This document shows positions 15,849 to 24,925 of a DNA stretch of 63,013 nt, in pieces. Every line of letters starts with the position of its first letter. Positions within the stretch are counted from its first letter, which is position 1. Made by a program: the position numbers and the translations under genes. The DNA comes from an uncultured Acetatifactor sp. (GTDB lineage: Bacteria; Bacillota; Clostridia; Lachnospirales; Lachnospiraceae): the NCBI GenBank assembly GCA_947629645.1, contig CANREV010000018.1, positions 1 through 63,013 on the forward strand, written 5' to 3'. Under the pieces are notes generated by a model. That model did not search any database, had not been told where the DNA came from, and saw nothing but the letters and a program-made list of their open reading frames with translations.

Positions 15849-16565
15849 ATGAAGCTTCAACAGGTATTGAGCATCGTCCGCAAAGCGGTAGACGACTACC
15901 ATATGATAGAGGAAGGCGACAGAATCGCTATCGGAATTTCCGGAGGAAAGGACAGCCTCACTCTCTTGTATGCGCTAAATGCGTTAAAACGCTTTTACCC
16001 GAAACATTTTGAAATATTGGCGGTGACGGTAGATCTTGGATTTGAGAATCTGAATCTGGACAAAATACGGGAATTTTGCCGCACCCTTGGCGTGCAATAT
16101 ACCGTTATTGAAACGGATATCGCCCAAATTGTATTTGACCAGCGAAAGGAACAAAGTCCCTGTTCTCTCTGCGCAAAAATGAGAAAAGGCGCATTAAATC
16201 AGGCTGTGAAGGAGGCGGGCTGCAACAAGGTGGCCTATGCTCATCATCGGGACGATGTTGTGGAGACTATGCTGATGTCGCTGATCTATGAGGGACGGTT
16301 CCACACGTTTGCTCCTGTCACTTATCTGGACCGGACGAAACTTACGGTCATCAGGCCATTAATGTATATGCAGGAAGCGGACGTGATCGGTTTTGTCCGC
16401 AAATACAATGTTCCTGTAGTGAAAAGCCCCTGTCCCGCGGACGGACATACAAAGAGGGAGTATGTAAAAAACCTTCTGCGTCAATTGAATCTGGAAAATC
16501 CCGGGGTGAAGGAGCGGATGTTTACCGCCATCAAAACAGGAAATATGAAAGGCTGGGTGAAATAA
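15849..16565 (+). CDS. ttcA: TtcA-like tRNA 2-thiolation ATPase
   Basis: This 238-residue protein of the PP-loop family has the ATP-pyrophosphatase motif SGGKDSLTLLYAL near residues 37-49. Cysteines in CSLCAKMRKGAL and KSPCPADG are typical of the TtcA group, whose members bind a 4Fe-4S cluster and thiolate C32 of tRNA. TtcA is the best fit, although some close Clostridial paralogues have no proven substrate. The promoter at 15768 and GAAAGGATCAGC precede the start. The tyrosine recombinase gene begins 1 bp after the stop. Confidence 0.85.
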   Translation: MKLQQVLSIVRKAVDDYHMIEEGDRIAIGISGGKDSLTLLYALNALKRFYPKHFEILAVTVDLGFENLNLDKIREFCRTLGVQYTVIETDIAQIVFDQRKEQSPCSLCAKMRKGALNQAVKEAGCNKVAYAHHRDDVVETMLMSLIYEGRFHTFAPVTYLDRTKLTVIRPLMYMQEADVIGFVRKYNVPVVKSPCPADGHTKREYVKNLLRQLNLENPGVKERMFTAIKTGNMKGWVK

Positions 16566-16566
16566 T

Positions 16567-17628
16567 TTGGCAGTTATGAAAGCAACCAACTATCATGATG
16601 AGCAGAACAAGCAAAATATCATCAAAATGCGGGCAGTTTTGGAAACGCTTCCCGATTTTTGCAAGACCTTCTTCCGGGGGATCGAGGAATATACTTCCTC
16701 CAGGACCAGGCTTGCTTACGCGTACGATATCCGCCTCTTTTTTGAATATCTGCACACCAACAATGCCGTTTGCAGCAAGATGGAGATTAAGGACTACCCT
16801 CTCTCACTGCTGGACGATATCAAACGTGTGGATATTGAAGAATATCTCCAATATATGTCCCTCTATCAAAAGGATGGGAAAGATATTTCCAATGAGGAGC
16901 GTGGAAAAGCGAGAAAACTTGCTTCTCTGCGAAGCTTCTACAATTACTTTTTTCAGAATGAAATGATAACGACCAACCCTGCCGCTCTCGTACCGCTGCC
17001 AAAGCAGCACGAAAAGGAAATTATTCGTTTAGAGCCAAACGAGGTGGCGATCCTTCTGGATCAGGTGGAGGACGGTACCAGGCTGACCCGGAAAGAGCTG
17101 GAATATCACAAGAAGACAAAACTGCGCGATGTGGCGCTTCTTACGCTGCTTTTGGGCACCGGTATCCGTGTGTCGGAATGTGTGGGACTGGATATCCAGG
17201 ATGTTGACTTTGAAGCGAACGGGATCAAAATCAGGCGAAAAGGCGGTTATGAGGCAGTCATCTATTTTGGTGAGGAAGTGGAAACGGCACTCTTAGACTA
17301 TCTGGAGGAACGGGAACATATCATCCCCGCGGAGGGACATGAAAATGCCTTATTTTTGTCATTGCAGAACCGCAGGATGGCTGTGCGTTCTGTGGAAAAT
17401 CTGGTGAAAAAATATTCTTCCAGAGTAACTACTCTTAAGAAAATTACTCCCCACAAATTGAGGAGTACTTATGGTACCACTCTGTATCAGGAGTCGGGAG
17501 ACATTTATCTTGTGGCTGATGTATTGGGACACAAAGATGTAAATACAACCAGAAAGCATTATGCCGCCCAGGAGGACGAACGCCGCAGAAGAGCTGCCAA
17601 AATGGTCCGCTTGAGGGAGAAACCCTGA
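16567..17628 (+). CDS. Tyrosine recombinase (XerC/XerD type)
   Basis: This 353-residue protein has an N-terminal SAM-like core-binding domain (about 20-150) and a catalytic domain with Arg in GTGIRVSE, the beta-strand Lys (KIRRKGG), HKLRSTYG, GHKDVNTT and the nucleophilic Tyr in RKHYAA. All six catalytic positions are visible. The start is TTG 16567 or ATG 16576; it is coupled to the ttcA-like gene. It resembles the chromosomal Xer-like integrases near lexA in Lachnospiraceae rather than a phage integrase, because no attachment site or phage genes surround it. Whether it resolves chromosome dimers is unproven; I saw no convincing dif site. Confidence 0.88.
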   Translation: MAVMKATNYHDEQNKQNIIKMRAVLETLPDFCKTFFRGIEEYTSSRTRLAYAYDIRLFFEYLHTNNAVCSKMEIKDYPLSLLDDIKRVDIEEYLQYMSLYQKDGKDISNEERGKARKLASLRSFYNYFFQNEMITTNPAALVPLPKQHEKEIIRLEPNEVAILLDQVEDGTRLTRKELEYHKKTKLRDVALLTLLLGTGIRVSECVGLDIQDVDFEANGIKIRRKGGYEAVIYFGEEVETALLDYLEEREHIIPAEGHENALFLSLQNRRMAVRSVENLVKKYSSRVTTLKKITPHKLRSTYGTTLYQESGDIYLVADVLGHKDVNTTRKHYAAQEDERRRRAAKMVRLREKP

Positions 17629-17631
17629 TGA

Positions 17632-18162
17632 TCACTGAACATATTCCGCGGAATAATAAGGGACGATCAAAGTGCGGCCTGCCAGAAGAAGGTCTTCCCG
17701 GTCAAAATGATTGATCCTCTCTATTTCTGAGATATAGTCATCTTTATCTTTATAATGGCTGTAATCTATATATTCGTCTGCAATGCTCCATAGCGTCTCG
17801 CCCTTCTCAACCGTCACGCTGGTATAGTATTTAAAACCCTGATTGGCCTGCGCTTTCACGGACCCGCAGAATATTGCGCCAGTCAAAACTACTGCGAGAA
17901 TAGCAAACAGAGTCAGACCGGTGGCAATGCGTTTTTGTCTGCGGACTCTTTCGAGACGCAGCGTTCTTTTGTAATATCTAAATTCCCTGTCCGTCATGGC
18001 TGCAATACCTTTGGAGAACTCTGCGCCCTTGTTTTCATGCGTTCCTGCGTTACCTTTTGATCCCGTAACTTTTTTCCCAACCGGAATGTCCTTTCCTGTT
18101 TTTGTATTTTCTTCTGGCAGGACGCACTTGTTTTGTACTTTTCCACTCTTCTGCTCTCTCAT
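17632..18162 (-). CDS. LysM protein divergent from lexA (YneA-like cell-division suppressor)
   Basis: This protein has a basic N-terminal part, a single membrane span (LTLFAILAVVLTGAIFCG) and a LysM domain at the C-terminus (VEKGETLWSIADEYI to LAGRTLIVPYY). The layout and the position opposite lexA match Bacillus YneA, the SOS-induced membrane LysM protein that delays division after DNA damage. The start at 18162 (176 residues) is preferred for its GGAGGAAGG site; ATGs at 18204 and 18222 would give 190 and 196 residues. It ends 3 bp from the convergent recombinase. Three LexA boxes lie between this gene and lexA, supporting SOS control. Confidence 0.8.
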   Translation of the reverse strand: MREQKSGKVQNKCVLPEENTKTGKDIPVGKKVTGSKGNAGTHENKGAEFSKGIAAMTDREFRYYKRTLRLERVRRQKRIATGLTLFAILAVVLTGAIFCGSVKAQANQGFKYYTSVTVEKGETLWSIADEYIDYSHYKDKDDYISEIERINHFDREDLLLAGRTLIVPYYSAEYVQ

Positions 18163-18295
18163 CTTTTGATCCTTCCTCCGATTTGTCACTTCCGACAGGT
18201 TCATATGATCCTGATTCCTCATATTTTCTCTGCATATGTCTCAATGTTTCTTCGGATAATGTAATAAGGAATCAGGTTCTAAGTTCATATGTTCG

Positions 18296-18307
18296 GAACA
18301 TTTGTTC
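18296..18307. promoter_or_regulatory. LexA box 1 (perfect)
   Basis: GAACATTTGTTC, a perfect match to the Gram-positive LexA core GAAC-N4-GTTC, with flanking CG and TG. It is nearest to the LysM gene. Confidence 0.88.
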
Positions 18308-18333
18308 TGCTCCGTAATAGAAATATAACATAA

Positions 18334-18345
18334 GAACATTTGTTT
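18334..18345. promoter_or_regulatory. LexA box 2
   Basis: GAACATTTGTTT matches the LexA core at 7 of 8 defined positions and shares the N4 of box 1. It lies 38 bp from box 1, about 3.6 helical turns. Confidence 0.8.
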
Positions 18346-18373
18346 GTCAATAATAAAATCGAACATATTTTTG

Positions 18374-18385
18374 GAATATATGTTT
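18374..18385. promoter_or_regulatory. LexA box 3 (weaker)
   Basis: GAATATATGTTT matches the core at 6 of 8 positions. It is 40 bp from box 2 and just upstream of a TTGGAC that may be the lexA -35 element. A further GAAC half-site at 18361-18364 lies between boxes 2 and 3. Confidence 0.6.
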
Positions 18386-18499
18386 GCTTTTTTGGACTTA
18401 GTATGTTACTATAAAATTATGCGGAAAGATATTTTATACAGCGCTGGAACTTGAGAGATACTGGTAATAAATAATTGTAGAAAGCATGAGGTGTCTTAT

Positions 18500-19120
18500 A
18501 TGGGATTTGGTAAAATTTCGGCAAAACAGCAGGAAATCCTTGATTATATCAAAGATGTGATTTTGAAAAAAGGATATCCGCCTACTGTCCGTGAGATCTG
18601 CGAGACTGTAAATTTAAAATCCACTTCTTCCGTCCACTCTCATCTTGAGACGTTGGAAAAAAACGGCTATATCCGCCGCGACCCTACAAAACCCCGGGCC
18701 ATTGAGATCTGTGACGACAGCTTCCAGATGGTGCGCACCGAGATGGTAAGCCTGCCTGTGATCGGAAACGTGGCTGCCGGGCAGCCTATTTTTGCAGAAG
18801 AAAACATTCAGGACTATTTTCCTGTTCCTGCGGATATGATACCGAAGGGAGAATCTTTCATTTTAAATGTCCGCGGCGAGTCTATGATAAATGCAGGCAT
18901 CTTTCACGGGGACAGGATTTTCGTAAATTGCTGTAATACAGCTGACAACGGCGATATCGTTGTGGCTTTGATCGATGACTCCGCCACTGTAAAAACTTTT
19001 TATAAGGAAAACGGCCATATCAGGCTGCAGCCGGAAAACGATACCATGGATCCGATCATAGTGGACGACTGCCAGATTCTGGGCAAGGTATTCGGCGTAT
19101 TTCGTTTTTATGGCAAATAA
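18500..19120 (+). CDS. lexA: LexA repressor, SOS regulator
   Basis: This 206-residue protein has an N-terminal winged helix (residues 1-70: [37 protein letters not shown]) and an S24 self-cleaving domain. The cleavage site is Ala-Gly in VAAGQP, the nucleophilic Ser in VRGESM and the general-base Lys in DSATVKTF. RecA filaments trigger cleavage and derepress SOS genes. The ATG at 18500 is preferred because GAGGTG (18488-18493) precedes it; a GTG at 18491 would lie within that site. The three upstream LexA boxes imply autoregulation and control of the divergent LysM gene. Confidence 0.96.
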   Translation: MGFGKISAKQQEILDYIKDVILKKGYPPTVREICETVNLKSTSSVHSHLETLEKNGYIRRDPTKPRAIEICDDSFQMVRTEMVSLPVIGNVAAGQPIFAEENIQDYFPVPADMIPKGESFILNVRGESMINAGIFHGDRIFVNCCNTADNGDIVVALIDDSATVKTFYKENGHIRLQPENDTMDPIIVDDCQILGKVFGVFRFYGK

Positions 19121-19302
19121 ATTAAATTTTGTGACGCATATTTTTGCCTCCCATTGCAAATAGTAATATCGCCGGTTCATAGAAATACCGTGCAGAAACC
19201 AGGAAAGTGCAAAGGATCGCTGCGCATCTTTGCCAAAAACTGCAGCCATTAGCTGCTTAGGGGAGAAATTCCCTAAAACACAGTCGCAGTATGGAGGCTA
19301 AT

Positions 19303-19518
19303 ATGGGAAACAAATATGTTGATGCTACTGCACTTACCATTGCTATCATTGGTGCCATTAACTGGGGATTGATCGGTCTGTTTCGTTTTGATCTGGTAGC
19401 TTTTATTTTTGGAGATATGTCTTGGCTTTCCAGAGTTGTTTACACGATTGTAGGTATTTGCGGACTGTATTTGATCAGTTTCTATATGAAACTTTTCGAC
19501 AAAGGAGAGACCAGGTAG
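19303..19518 (+). CDS. DUF378 small membrane protein
   Basis: This 71-residue protein has two hydrophobic helices: one with ALTIAIIGAINWGLIGLF, whose INWGLIG is the DUF378 signature, and one with VVYTIVGICGLYLISFY. The function of the family is unknown. The ATG at 19303 is chosen because GGAGG (19293-19297) sits six bases before it; an ATG at 19291 would overlap that site. The gene stands alone between lexA and the convergent rsfS operon. Confidence 0.85.
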   Translation: MGNKYVDATALTIAIIGAINWGLIGLFRFDLVAFIFGDMSWLSRVVYTIVGICGLYLISFYMKLFDKGETR

Positions 19519-19558
19519 TCCGGCAAGCGTAAGGCAGTAATGAAAATGCAGAAATGAG

Positions 19559-19597
19559 AAAAGGAAGCCACGGCTGATGCATGGTTTCCTTTTCTTA
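19559..19597. terminator. Bidirectional terminator between DUF378 gene and rsfS operon
   Basis: AAAAGGAAGCCA (19559-19570) pairs with TGGTTTCCTTTT (19582-19593), a 12-bp stem with A- and T-rich flanks on both sides, suited to ending both convergent transcripts. Confidence 0.8.
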
Positions 19598-19619
19598 TTG
19601 TATAAAATTTGTATCAACT

Positions 19620-19976
19620 TTATTTTAAACTTTCCGGTTCTATCTGCTTTCCATCCCGCCAGATGCGCTCCAGATCATACAGCAGTCTGTTTTCTTTATC
19701 AAAGATATGCACGATCACATCGCCGAAATCCATCAGGATCCAGTTCGCGTTTTCATATCCTTCGATCTGCTTACAGGGATATCCGGCTCTGCCCAGTTTT
19801 TCCTCCACATTGTCGCACAGAGTCTGATTCTGGTTGCGGCTGCCGCCGCCGGCAATCAGAAAATAGTCGGCGATGACAGAAACCTGGCTGATATCGATCA
19901 CGCGGATATCTTCCGCTTTCTTATCTTCCAACGCTTCAATGGCCAGCTTTGCCATTTCCATTGATTTTTGTTCCAT
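19620..19976 (-). CDS. rsfS: Ribosome silencing factor
   Basis: This 118-residue protein has the family core (KKAEDIRVIDISQVSVIADY, then GYENANWILMDFGDVIVHIF). RsfS binds uL14 on the 50S subunit, blocks joining of the 30S subunit and damps translation in starvation. It is the last gene of the rplU-prp-rpmA-obgE-yhbY-nadD-yqeK operon and lies 3 bp after yqeK. Its length is normal for the family. Confidence 0.95.
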   Translation of the reverse strand: MEQKSMEMAKLAIEALEDKKAEDIRVIDISQVSVIADYFLIAGGGSRNQNQTLCDNVEEKLGRAGYPCKQIEGYENANWILMDFGDVIVHIFDKENRLLYDLERIWRDGKQIEPESLK

Positions 19977-19979
19977 ATG

Positions 19980-20564
19980 TCACTCATTCTCCTTTTGCAT
20001 GCTATAATATTCATATGTTTTTCGCGTCATCGGGTCCACATCCTTGCTGCCGCTCTCCAGATAGTCAAGCGTATCTTTCAAAATCTTAAGCAGCGCCCGG
20101 TCCAGATCCGTGAAAGCCAGCTTCCGCGTTTCGTCCAGATTCGGTGCGTCATTTCTGCCCGGCTCTATATAATCTGCGATAAACACAATCTTCTCCAAAA
20201 GACTCATACCCGGTCTTCCCGTAGTGTGGTTTTGAATGGCGTTTAAGATATCTTTATCTTTCACGCCGTATTTTTTCTTTGCCAGACACGCGCCCACCTT
20301 TGCATGGAGCAAAAATGGGTTTGCCCGTTCCACCTCAGATACCGGTATCTTGTTTTTATGGCAGAGAGACAATCGTTTCTCGTCCGTCAGGCACTTGGCG
20401 CAATCGTGTAAAAGTCCGGCGATGCGTGCGCTTTCCATAGGAGCTCCATAGCGCATAGCCAGCGCTGCGGATGTGTATTCCACGCCTAAGGTATGCTCAT
20501 AACGCCTGGCATCCTGCGCCTTTTGTATTTTTTTGTGGAGCTTTCTCATATCATAAGCTTTCAT
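19980..20564 (-). CDS. yqeK: YqeK, HD-domain Ap4A hydrolase
   Basis: This 194-residue HD-superfamily protein has metal ligands in RRYEHTLGVEYT, LLHDCAKC (the HD pair) and HAKVGACLA. YqeK enzymes cleave diadenosine tetraphosphate symmetrically into two ADP and are nearly always encoded next to nadD, as here (1-bp gap). The start is ATG 20564; Met6 is an alternative. Confidence 0.93.
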   Translation of the reverse strand: MKAYDMRKLHKKIQKAQDARRYEHTLGVEYTSAALAMRYGAPMESARIAGLLHDCAKCLTDEKRLSLCHKNKIPVSEVERANPFLLHAKVGACLAKKKYGVKDKDILNAIQNHTTGRPGMSLLEKIVFIADYIEPGRNDAPNLDETRKLAFTDLDRALLKILKDTLDYLESGSKDVDPMTRKTYEYYSMQKENE

Positions 20565-20565
20565 T

Positions 20566-21168
20566 TTACTGATACAACCCCTTTTCCTTTATATAGGAAA
20601 GTACACTGTCCGGCACCATATAGCGCACGCTTTTGCCTTGTTGAATCCGCTCTCTGACAAGAGTGGAAGAAATAGCTGTCCTGACAAAGGGCATCAAAAG
20701 GATGCGGCCGCCAAAGCGCTGCTCCAGTTCCCTGCTTTTTTTCTCCATTTCATCCAAAGAAGAATCATCTCTCACCGCCGCGATCAACTCACAACAGCGA
20801 AAGATACGCTGGGGATATTTCCAGTTTTCTATAGTATAGAGACAATCCGCCCCTAAAATAAAAAACAGGGAATCGTCCGGATTGGCTTTGGAAAGTTCCT
20901 CCAGAGTCTGGTAACTGTAGGTATAGCCCTCCCTTTGTGTCTCCAGATCAAGACATTTAAGACCCATCCCCTCTTTGGCTGCCAGTCTGGTCATCTGCAG
21001 CCTGTCTTTTGCGGATACCGTCTTCTGCTGCGCCTTCATAGGGGATAAGCCATTGGGAATCAGCCAGACTTCATCAAGCGAAGCTTCACTTTTTGCCCAT
21101 TCGGCCAACATCAAATGTCCTATGTGAATAGGATCAAAAGTGCCGCCAAGGATACCGATCCGTCTCAT
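20566..21168 (-). CDS. nadD: Nicotinate-nucleotide adenylyltransferase
   Basis: This 200-residue enzyme of NAD synthesis joins nicotinate mononucleotide with ATP to give deamido-NAD. It has the nucleotidyl-transferase motif GGTFDPIHIGHL at residues 8-19 and the ISSTxxR motif (AISSTLVRERI) near the C-terminus. GGAG lies nine bases before ATG 21168. It sits between yhbY and yqeK in the ribosome-linked operon. Confidence 0.95.
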   Translation of the reverse strand: MRRIGILGGTFDPIHIGHLMLAEWAKSEASLDEVWLIPNGLSPMKAQQKTVSAKDRLQMTRLAAKEGMGLKCLDLETQREGYTYSYQTLEELSKANPDDSLFFILGADCLYTIENWKYPQRIFRCCELIAAVRDDSSLDEMEKKSRELEQRFGGRILLMPFVRTAISSTLVRERIQQGKSVRYMVPDSVLSYIKEKGLYQ

Positions 21169-21200
21169 TTTATCTCCATTCCGAAGTATTTTTCCCTTCC

Positions 21201-21518
21201 CTATTTGGCAGAAACCGTTGTTTTCCCTGCTTTAGGCAGAACAATTTTAGGCTTGTCCTTGTCCGGCTTATAGAGGACAATCTTCCTGCCTATGACCTGC
21301 ACCAGCTGGGAGCGGGTTCTTTCCGCCAGAGTTTGTCCGATCTCGTTGGGATCATCGCCGCAATTTTTGAGTACGGCGATCTTGATCAATTCATTGTTGT
21401 TGAAAGCCTCCCTGACCGATTCGGTCAACTCCGGCGTCAGGCTGGATTTCCCAATCTGAAAAACAGGATTTAAAGTATTGGACAGGCTTCTCAAATATGC
21501 TCTCTGTTTACTGGTCAT
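21201..21518 (-). CDS. yhbY: YhbY, CRM-domain RNA-binding protein
   Basis: This 105-residue protein has a CRM domain: MTSKQRAYLRSLSNTLNPVF, then GKSSLTPELTESVREAF and the GxxG-type IGRKIVLYK. It associates with pre-50S subunits and assists their assembly. The start at 21518 has AGGA in the right place; an in-frame upstream codon would overlap obgE. It is separated from obgE by 13 bp. Confidence 0.92.
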   Translation of the reverse strand: MTSKQRAYLRSLSNTLNPVFQIGKSSLTPELTESVREAFNNNELIKIAVLKNCGDDPNEIGQTLAERTRSQLVQVIGRKIVLYKPDKDKPKIVLPKAGKTTVSAK

Positions 21519-21531
21519 TAATTTTTCCTCA

Positions 21532-22842
<1,311 letters not shown>

Positions 22843-22874
22843 TTACATCGATCACAAAGCAAGAGAAGAAAACA

Positions 22875-22903
22875 GGACTTCAAACCTCCTTAGTTTGAAG
22901 TCC
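22875..22903 (-). terminator. Hairpin between rpmA and obgE (attenuator or partial terminator)
   Basis: An 11-bp perfect stem, GGACTTCAAAC (22875-22885) and GTTTGAAGTCC (22893-22903), around a 7-base loop. On the minus strand it is followed by TGTTTTCTTCT, a moderately T-rich tail. It probably lowers obgE expression relative to the ribosomal proteins. Confidence 0.65.
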
Positions 22904-22919
22904 CGCGTTAAATTCGTAA

Positions 22920-23204
22920 TTATTTTTCTACAGGATATACGGAAGCCTGCTTTTTATCCCTGCCCTTTCTTTCGAAACGGAGCACGCCGTCAACCAATGC
23001 AAACAAGGTATCATCACCGCCTCTGCCTACATTGACACCGGGATGAATCTTGGTTCCGCGCTGTCTATACAGAATATTTCCCGCTTTTACGAATTGCCCG
23101 TCAGCTCTCTTCGCACCTAATCTTTTGGACTCGGAATCTCTGCCATTCTTGGTAGAACCTACTCCCTTTTTATGAGCGAAAAATTGAAGGTCCATATTTA
23201 ACAT
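22920..23204 (-). CDS. rpmA: Ribosomal protein bL27 with cleavable N-terminus
   Basis: This 94-residue protein opens with [14 protein letters not shown]. The first nine residues match the Firmicute extension (xLxMDLQFF) that Prp removes to expose AHKKG, the tail that reaches the peptidyl-transferase centre. The remaining sequence ([15 protein letters not shown]) is canonical. It is encoded directly next to prp, the processing protease. Confidence 0.96.
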   Translation of the reverse strand: MLNMDLQFFAHKKGVGSTKNGRDSESKRLGAKRADGQFVKAGNILYRQRGTKIHPGVNVGRGGDDTLFALVDGVLRFERKGRDKKQASVYPVEK

Positions 23205-23207
23205 GTT

Positions 23208-23540
23208 CTACACCTCCTCGATTTTTACTTGTAAATATTTTCTGCCGTATTCCCTGCTTATATTTTCCAGAGAAAATACCATGGAATCCATCAGAAAATT
23301 CGATCTTTCCTGCAAAGTACTCTCAAAATCACACTTGAGAAAACCGGTTTCCGCATCCTGAGCGACAGTCAGCCGTTCCCCCGCCAATTCTTCCAAAGAA
23401 TTAATGGTACCGATGGTCAGCGCCGAGATTGCAGCGCACAACACATCCGGCTCTCCGGCCTTTGCGTACTCCGCATGTCCCATACAGAAAAAACCTCTGT
23501 ACTTACGGTCTTTTGTCCTGCGAACAACTACAGTCGTCAT
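23208..23540 (-). CDS. prp: Ribosomal-processing cysteine protease Prp
   Basis: This 110-residue protease has its catalytic His in FFCMGHAEYA (His22) and catalytic Cys in DVLCAAISAL (Cys34). It trims the N-terminal extension of bL27, the product of the adjacent gene. Its position between rplU and rpmA is standard for Firmicutes. The ribosome binding site is weak (GGCGTG), suggesting low expression or coupling. Confidence 0.95.
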   Translation of the reverse strand: MTTVVVRRTKDRKYRGFFCMGHAEYAKAGEPDVLCAAISALTIGTINSLEELAGERLTVAQDAETGFLKCDFESTLQERSNFLMDSMVFSLENISREYGRKYLQVKIEEV

Positions 23541-23560
23541 AATAATTCACGCCTGGAAAA

Positions 23561-23866
23561 TTACGCGTTGATCTTATCAATCTTAACCTGAGTGTATGCT
23601 TGTCTATGACCGTTTTTCTTGTGGTAGCCGGTCTTTCTCTTGTACTTGTATACAATGACCTTCTTACCTTTTCCCTGTTCCAACACGGTAGCGGAGACAG
23701 TTGCATTCGCAACATCAGCGCCAACCTTCAGGGTCTCATCGCTTACTGCGATCACCTGGTCAAAAGTAACGGTATTTCCTGCTTCCGCGTCAAGCTTTTC
23801 AACCTTGATCACATCTCCCTCGGAAACCTTGTACTGTTTTCCACCCGTAGCAATGATTGCGTACAT
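23561..23866 (-). CDS. rplU: Ribosomal protein bL21
   Basis: This 101-residue protein has the canonical start [14 protein letters not shown] and the C-terminal [22 protein letters not shown]. It is the first gene of the operon, preceded by AGGAGGTGCC and by a roughly 120-nt leader likely to fold into the L21 leader structure. Confidence 0.97.
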   Translation of the reverse strand: MYAIIATGGKQYKVSEGDVIKVEKLDAEAGNTVTFDQVIAVSDETLKVGADVANATVSATVLEQGKGKKVIVYKYKRKTGYHKKNGHRQAYTQVKIDKINA

Positions 23867-23990
23867 TATAAAGGCACCTCCTATTCATGAACTGTAATGG
23901 CTGCTATGCCACCTTCATTCATTTACTCGCTAACTTTGGTGATGTTCGCAGATTTGCGGACATACTTGTACCTGGTTATGCGGCATACTG
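23867..23990 (-). ncRNA. Probable L21 leader (autoregulatory 5' UTR of rplU)
   Basis: About 120 nt lie between the inferred transcription start and the rplU ribosome binding site. It contains a clear hairpin (GTTCGCA at 23944-23950 with TGCGGAC at 23955-23961) and further complementary segments near 23895-23915. Firmicutes carry a structured L21 leader here (Rfam family L21_leader), thought to bind a ribosomal protein and control the operon. I have not folded it or compared it with the covariance model. Confidence 0.55.
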
Positions 23991-23994
23991 TAAT

Positions 23995-24023
23995 ATCTTA
24001 GCATGAGGTGCCTTAAATGTCAA
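23995..24023 (-). promoter_or_regulatory. Promoter of the rplU operon
   Basis: On the minus strand: consensus TTGACA (24018-24023), a 17-bp spacer and TAAGAT (23995-24000). The -35 element touches the end of the upstream cytidylate-kinase-like gene. Confidence 0.7.
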
Positions 24024-24024
24024 C

Positions 24025-24654
24025 TTATTTATTCAATTTTTTCTCAAAATCTTCTATATATTGTACGATCAGTCGGACTGTTCCCTCAACGCCCAGCACG
24101 CTGCTGTTAATGCACAGATCATAGCTGTCGGCGCGTCCCCACTTTTTGGAAGAATAATAGTTATAGTAACTCTGGCGCTGTTTATCCTTTTTGATGATCA
24201 TATCCTTTGCCTTGGCTTCGCTGAGATCGTATTTTTTCATAATACGCTCGACTTTGGTCTGTTCATCGGCATAAATAAAAAGATGAACTGCGTTTTTATA
24301 ATCAGCGAGGGCATAATCCGCGCAGCGTCCAACGATCACGCAGGGGCCTTCCTCCGCGATCTTTTTTATGGTATCAAACTGAGCCAGAAAAACCTTGTGG
24401 CTGATGGGCATATCTACAAAGGATGAGGCATTGTAACCGAAAGAATAGGTATCCATCACCAGATTATACAGAAAAGAGTTCGTAGGCTTCTCATCATGAT
24501 TCTGGATCATCTCCTCGCAGAATCCGCTCTCCTGCGCCGCTCTGGTCAACAGTTCCTTATCGTAGCATTTGATCCCGAAATATTCCGCAACCTTCTCGCC
24601 AATCTCACGTCCGGCGGAACCGAATTGTCTGCCGATAGTAACAACTGTATTCAT
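24025..24654 (-). CDS. Cytidylate kinase-like family protein
   Basis: This 209-residue P-loop nucleotide kinase begins MNTVVTIGRQFGSAGREIG; the GRQFGSGGREI-type P-loop and CYDKELL are diagnostic of the cytidylate-kinase-like family common in Clostridia. These differ from canonical Cmk and their substrate is not established. The start at 24654 follows GGGGTG; a GTG at 24663 is in frame but overlaps that site. It has its own strong promoter (24686-24714). Confidence 0.85.
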   Translation of the reverse strand: MNTVVTIGRQFGSAGREIGEKVAEYFGIKCYDKELLTRAAQESGFCEEMIQNHDEKPTNSFLYNLVMDTYSFGYNASSFVDMPISHKVFLAQFDTIKKIAEEGPCVIVGRCADYALADYKNAVHLFIYADEQTKVERIMKKYDLSEAKAKDMIIKKDKQRQSYYNYYSSKKWGRADSYDLCINSSVLGVEGTVRLIVQYIEDFEKKLNK

Positions 24655-24685
24655 ATGACACACCCCATTTCTCTATTTTTATTAT

Positions 24686-24714
24686 ATTATACTTCATTTT
24701 AAGAATTCGGGCAA
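24686..24714 (-). promoter_or_regulatory. Promoter of the cytidylate-kinase-like gene
   Basis: On the minus strand: TTGCCC (24709-24714), a 17-bp spacer and TATAAT (24686-24691), 31 bp before the ATG at 24654. Confidence 0.7.
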
Positions 24715-24794
24715 CTTAATTTTTGCAGTCAAAGAAGGAATCGGCAATAGTCTGGCAACAGTTCAATACGCGCCGCAAACATAAGGGCGGCACG

Positions 24795-24820
24795 CTTACA
24801 TAAGCCGCTCTTATGTTAAG
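24795..24820. repeat. Inverted repeat beside the cstA terminator
   Basis: CTTACATAAG (24795-24804) and CTTATGTTAAG (24810-24820) pair with one bulged base around CCGCT. It lies between the cstA terminator and the promoter of the next gene and has no T-run. Confidence 0.45.
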
Positions 24821-24821
24821 T

Positions 24822-24863
24822 AAAAAGGCGCCGGACAAGCCTTTTTAGCCGCCGGACGCCTTT
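24822..24863 (-). terminator. Terminator of the cstA operon
   Basis: On the minus strand GGCGTCCGG pairs with CCGGCGCC (one bulged T), an inner AAGCC/GGCTT pairing adds stability, and TTTTT follows at 24826-24822. It lies about 60 bp after the cstA stop. Confidence 0.82.
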
Positions 24864-24925
24864 CCTATTCCTGATAGCTGTCAGATCCCGTCTGCAGCCA
24901 TATTTGCGCTGTGTATTTCTTTAAG

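Noticed and set aside
16567..17628. Tyrosine recombinase as a sign of a prophage or integrative element
   Set aside because: No tRNA target, attachment repeats, excisionase or phage genes nearby; the gene is coupled to a housekeeping tRNA modification gene.
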